From the NCBI GenBank assembly GCA_020628975.1, contig JAHDEF010000018.1:1-16697 (forward strand): DNA of 16,697 nucleotides, in the 5' to 3' direction. The translations under genes were made by a program, and so were the position numbers. A model generated the notes under the pieces. That model had not been told where the DNA came from. It saw nothing but the letters and a program-made list of their open reading frames with translations, and did not search any database. Positions 14,812 through 16,697 of the stretch are shown here, piece by piece (the first letter of the stretch is position 1; each line of letters opens with the position of its first letter). Source of the DNA: Aquimarina sp. Its GTDB lineage: Bacteria; Bacteroidota; Bacteroidia; Flavobacteriales; Flavobacteriaceae.

Positions 14812-16697
14812 ATGAGTTTTAAAAAAGCGGCGTATCTTTTTTTTCTAGTTTTTTCTAGCCTTTTATGGGGTCAGCAAGGTCCTTTAGGTTTGTTTAGCAA
14901 TATTCTTCAAAATCAAGAAAATAATTATACTGAAAAGGCTTATTTACATACTGATAAACCCTTTTATAATTCAGGTGAAACACTGTGGTACAAAAGTTAC
15001 CTTACCAATGCTATTACTCATAAACCTACAAACAAAAGCAACGTTTTGTACGTTGATTTAATAAATGCTAAAGACAGTATTGTTTTTGATACAAAACTAT
15101 ATATTGAAAACGGAAGTTTTGGAACAGCGGGAGATATTTTAATTGATAAACAATGGGAAACAGGCAATTATCAATTACGAGCTTATACCAATTATATGCG
15201 CAATGAGGATGAAGCCTATATTTTCAGAAAGCCAATTTATATCAACCAATCCAAGAATAAAGAAAAGCAAGCTGTAGTTGATGTTACGGCAATTCCTAAA
15301 TTCGAGAAGCAACCTACGTCAACAACTACACCATTATTTAATATAGAAGATTTACAAGTCAATTTTTATCCAGAAGGCGGAAAATTATTGTCAGGTTTTG
15401 AAAATACGCTAGGTGTAAAAGTTACAAATTCAGTAGAGGAAGGGGTAAGTTTAAGTGGATTTATACGAGAAAAATCTTCAAAAAATCCTGTTTGCTATTT
15501 TAAAACTTTTGATTTTGGCTTAGGGAAAACATCGCTTCCTATAATAAAAGGAAAAAGCTATGAAGCCGTCATTATTCAAAATGGAAAAGAAAAAATCTTC
15601 TCTTTGCCCGAAACGCTAATCGAGGGAGCCAAAATAGCGGTAATAAAAAAGCCGGAAACAATTGATTTACAAGTTTTAGCAAGTACTTCATTATATAACC
15701 ACTTTATTATTGGCCATCAACGAGGAAAAATAATATTCCAAAAAAATATTGATAAAAGTACATTGCCTAGTGGTATCAAATTGGGCACTAAAAAAATGCC
15801 GAGTGGTATTGTGCATTTTACGTTGTTCGATCCTGCAGGAAAGCCGCTTAGTGAACGTTTGGTATTTGTTGATAATGTAGCGTCAATAAAGTTTGATATT
15901 AACGCCACTCGTTTTGAAAAAAGATCGCGAGTAGCATATAATTTACCTCAATTACCAAAAAATATAGAAAGTGCCTCCGTTTCGATAGCGGTAACTTCAA
16001 AAGAAACAGTACCTCTGAATACAGGAGACAATATTAAAAGCTGGCTACTATTAAATTCTGATTTAAGAGGCGAAGTCCCTAATACTGCGGTGTTTTTTGA
16101 TGCAAAAAAATCTAGGTATCAAAAAGAATATTTGCTAGAATCTTTAATGTTAACTCACGGTTGGCGACGTTTCAATTGGAATCAACTGGTAGCAAATTCC
16201 TATAAAAAACAAGAAAAAATTAGCCCAGAGAAAGGAGTGATGATTTCAGGTCAAATTTTTGCTAAAAATGCACTAAATAAAGATAAAAAGATTGAAGCTA
16301 ATTTATTTTTCCTAAGGAAATCCTCTCAAATAAAAACAGCTACTATTAGCCAAAAAGAAAAATTTAAATTTGGTCCTTTTTATGTAGAAGATACTCTACA
16401 AACTATGCTAGTCGGTAAGCTTTTAGATGTAAAGAAAAAGGAAGAAAAAGAGGTGGTGTTATTATTTGATAAAGGTTTACCAAGACCTAAAATTCAACCA
16501 ATTCCCAAATCATTAACGCTCGATGCCAATCCATTACGTAAAGCTTATAAGGAAAAGCAAGCATTTTTTGACGATATAGATTTTACATTTAGTGGAGAAA
16601 ATTTACTTTCAGAAACCTTACTAACCGTTAAAAAGAAATCGGTTGATGATGTTTATGACAATATTCTAAAAGAACGTTCTGCTAATTATTCTTTTCC
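14812..16697 (+). CDS. Exported macroglobulin (MG2-like) domain protein, 3' end beyond window
   Basis: The frame is open from ATG 14812 to the right edge (628 complete codons, no stop), so this is the N-terminal part of a larger protein. Residues 1-20 form a signal peptide (hydrophobic core LFFLVFSSLLWG, then QQ). Next comes an alpha-2-macroglobulin-type MG2 domain (about 40-150), recognisable by EKAYLHTDKPFYNSGETLWY, GDILIDKQWETGNYQLRAYT and IFRKPIYI. A second macroglobulin-like domain starts at NFYPEGGKLLSG (about 184). Further along, SDLRGEVPNTAVFF and LMLTHGWRRFNW match a Bacteroidota family often labelled carboxypeptidase-regulatory-like or TonB-receptor-plug-containing. A plug-like segment may begin near residue 600 (LSETLLTVKKKSVDDVYD). 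Its function is unknown; periplasmic or outer-membrane location is inferred. Confidence 0.85.
   Translation, partial: MSFKKAAYLFFLVFSSLLWGQQGPLGLFSNILQNQENNYTEKAYLHTDKPFYNSGETLWYKSYLTNAITHKPTNKSNVLYVDLINAKDSIVFDTKLYIENGSFGTAGDILIDKQWETGNYQLRAYTNYMRNEDEAYIFRKPIYINQSKNKEKQAVVDVTAIPKFEKQPTSTTTPLFNIEDLQVNFYPEGGKLLSGFENTLGVKVTNSVEEGVSLSGFIREKSSKNPVCYFKTFDFGLGKTSLPIIKGKSYEAVIIQNGKEKIFSLPETLIEGAKIAVIKKPETIDLQVLASTSLYNHFIIGHQRGKIIFQKNIDKSTLPSGIKLGTKKMPSGIVHFTLFDPAGKPLSERLVFVDNVASIKFDINATRFEKRSRVAYNLPQLPKNIESASVSIAVTSKETVPLNTGDNIKSWLLLNSDLRGEVPNTAVFFDAKKSRYQKEYLLESLMLTHGWRRFNWNQLVANSYKKQEKISPEKGVMISGQIFAKNALNKDKKIEANLFFLRKSSQIKTATISQKEKFKFGPFYVEDTLQTMLVGKLLDVKKKEEKEVVLLFDKGLPRPKIQPIPKSLTLDANPLRKAYKEKQAFFDDIDFTFSGENLLSETLLTVKKKSVDDVYDNILKERSANYSF

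Noticed and set aside
1..16697. Mobile element, phage, CRISPR or defence-island content
   Set aside because: No transposase, integrase, terminal inverted repeats, direct-repeat array or known defence domain was found. All large frames belong to envelope, core or secreted-protease families.

Overview
The window reads as chromosomal DNA of a flavobacterium-like member of the Bacteroidota. It is AT-rich by eye. Genes generally lack Shine-Dalgarno sequences. Two promoter candidates carry the TAnnTTTG -7 element of that phylum, and two secreted proteases end in type-A type IX secretion (T9SS) sorting domains. I cannot name the genus.

Region A (1-6719, all minus strand; read from high to low coordinates) is a compact cell-surface polysaccharide operon behind the sliding-clamp gene. 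The order is dnaN, rfbA, rfbC, rfbD, rfbB, kdsD, kdsB, then a PHP-type tyrosine phosphatase of the CpsB/YwqE family that is cut by the left edge. RfbA, B, C and D together make dTDP-L-rhamnose from glucose-1-phosphate. KdsD and KdsB supply arabinose-5-phosphate and CMP-Kdo. CpsB-type phosphatases control tyrosine-kinase-regulated capsule or exopolysaccharide export. The left edge therefore probably enters a larger capsule or O-antigen locus.

Region B (6838-13473, minus strand) starts at a good flavobacterial promoter at 13500-13527. It runs through a GNAT-type acyltransferase, an aquaporin with plant-NIP-like filter residues and a cysteine-containing tail, and two tandem paralogous secreted zinc metalloproteases (metzincins, HExxHxxGxxH). 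Gene gaps are only 3-12 bp, so the four could be co-transcribed. The downstream protease has diverged strongly: it has a shorter propeptide, one disulfide pair is apparently lost, it carries a P-domain, and its sorting domain is shortened.

Region C (13652-16697, plus strand) diverges from region B across a 178-bp intergenic stretch. It holds a MOSC-domain protein, the tRNA wobble-nucleotide methyltransferase TrmL, and a large exported protein with macroglobulin-type (MG2-like) domains that runs off the right edge.

No RNA genes, CRISPR arrays, insertion sequences or convincing terminators were seen, and no gap between genes exceeds 178 bp. Most of the window is ordinary core or surface-polysaccharide content. 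The points most worth a second look are the NIP-like aquaporin, the coordinated changes in the second protease, and the placement of Kdo and rhamnose genes directly behind dnaN.
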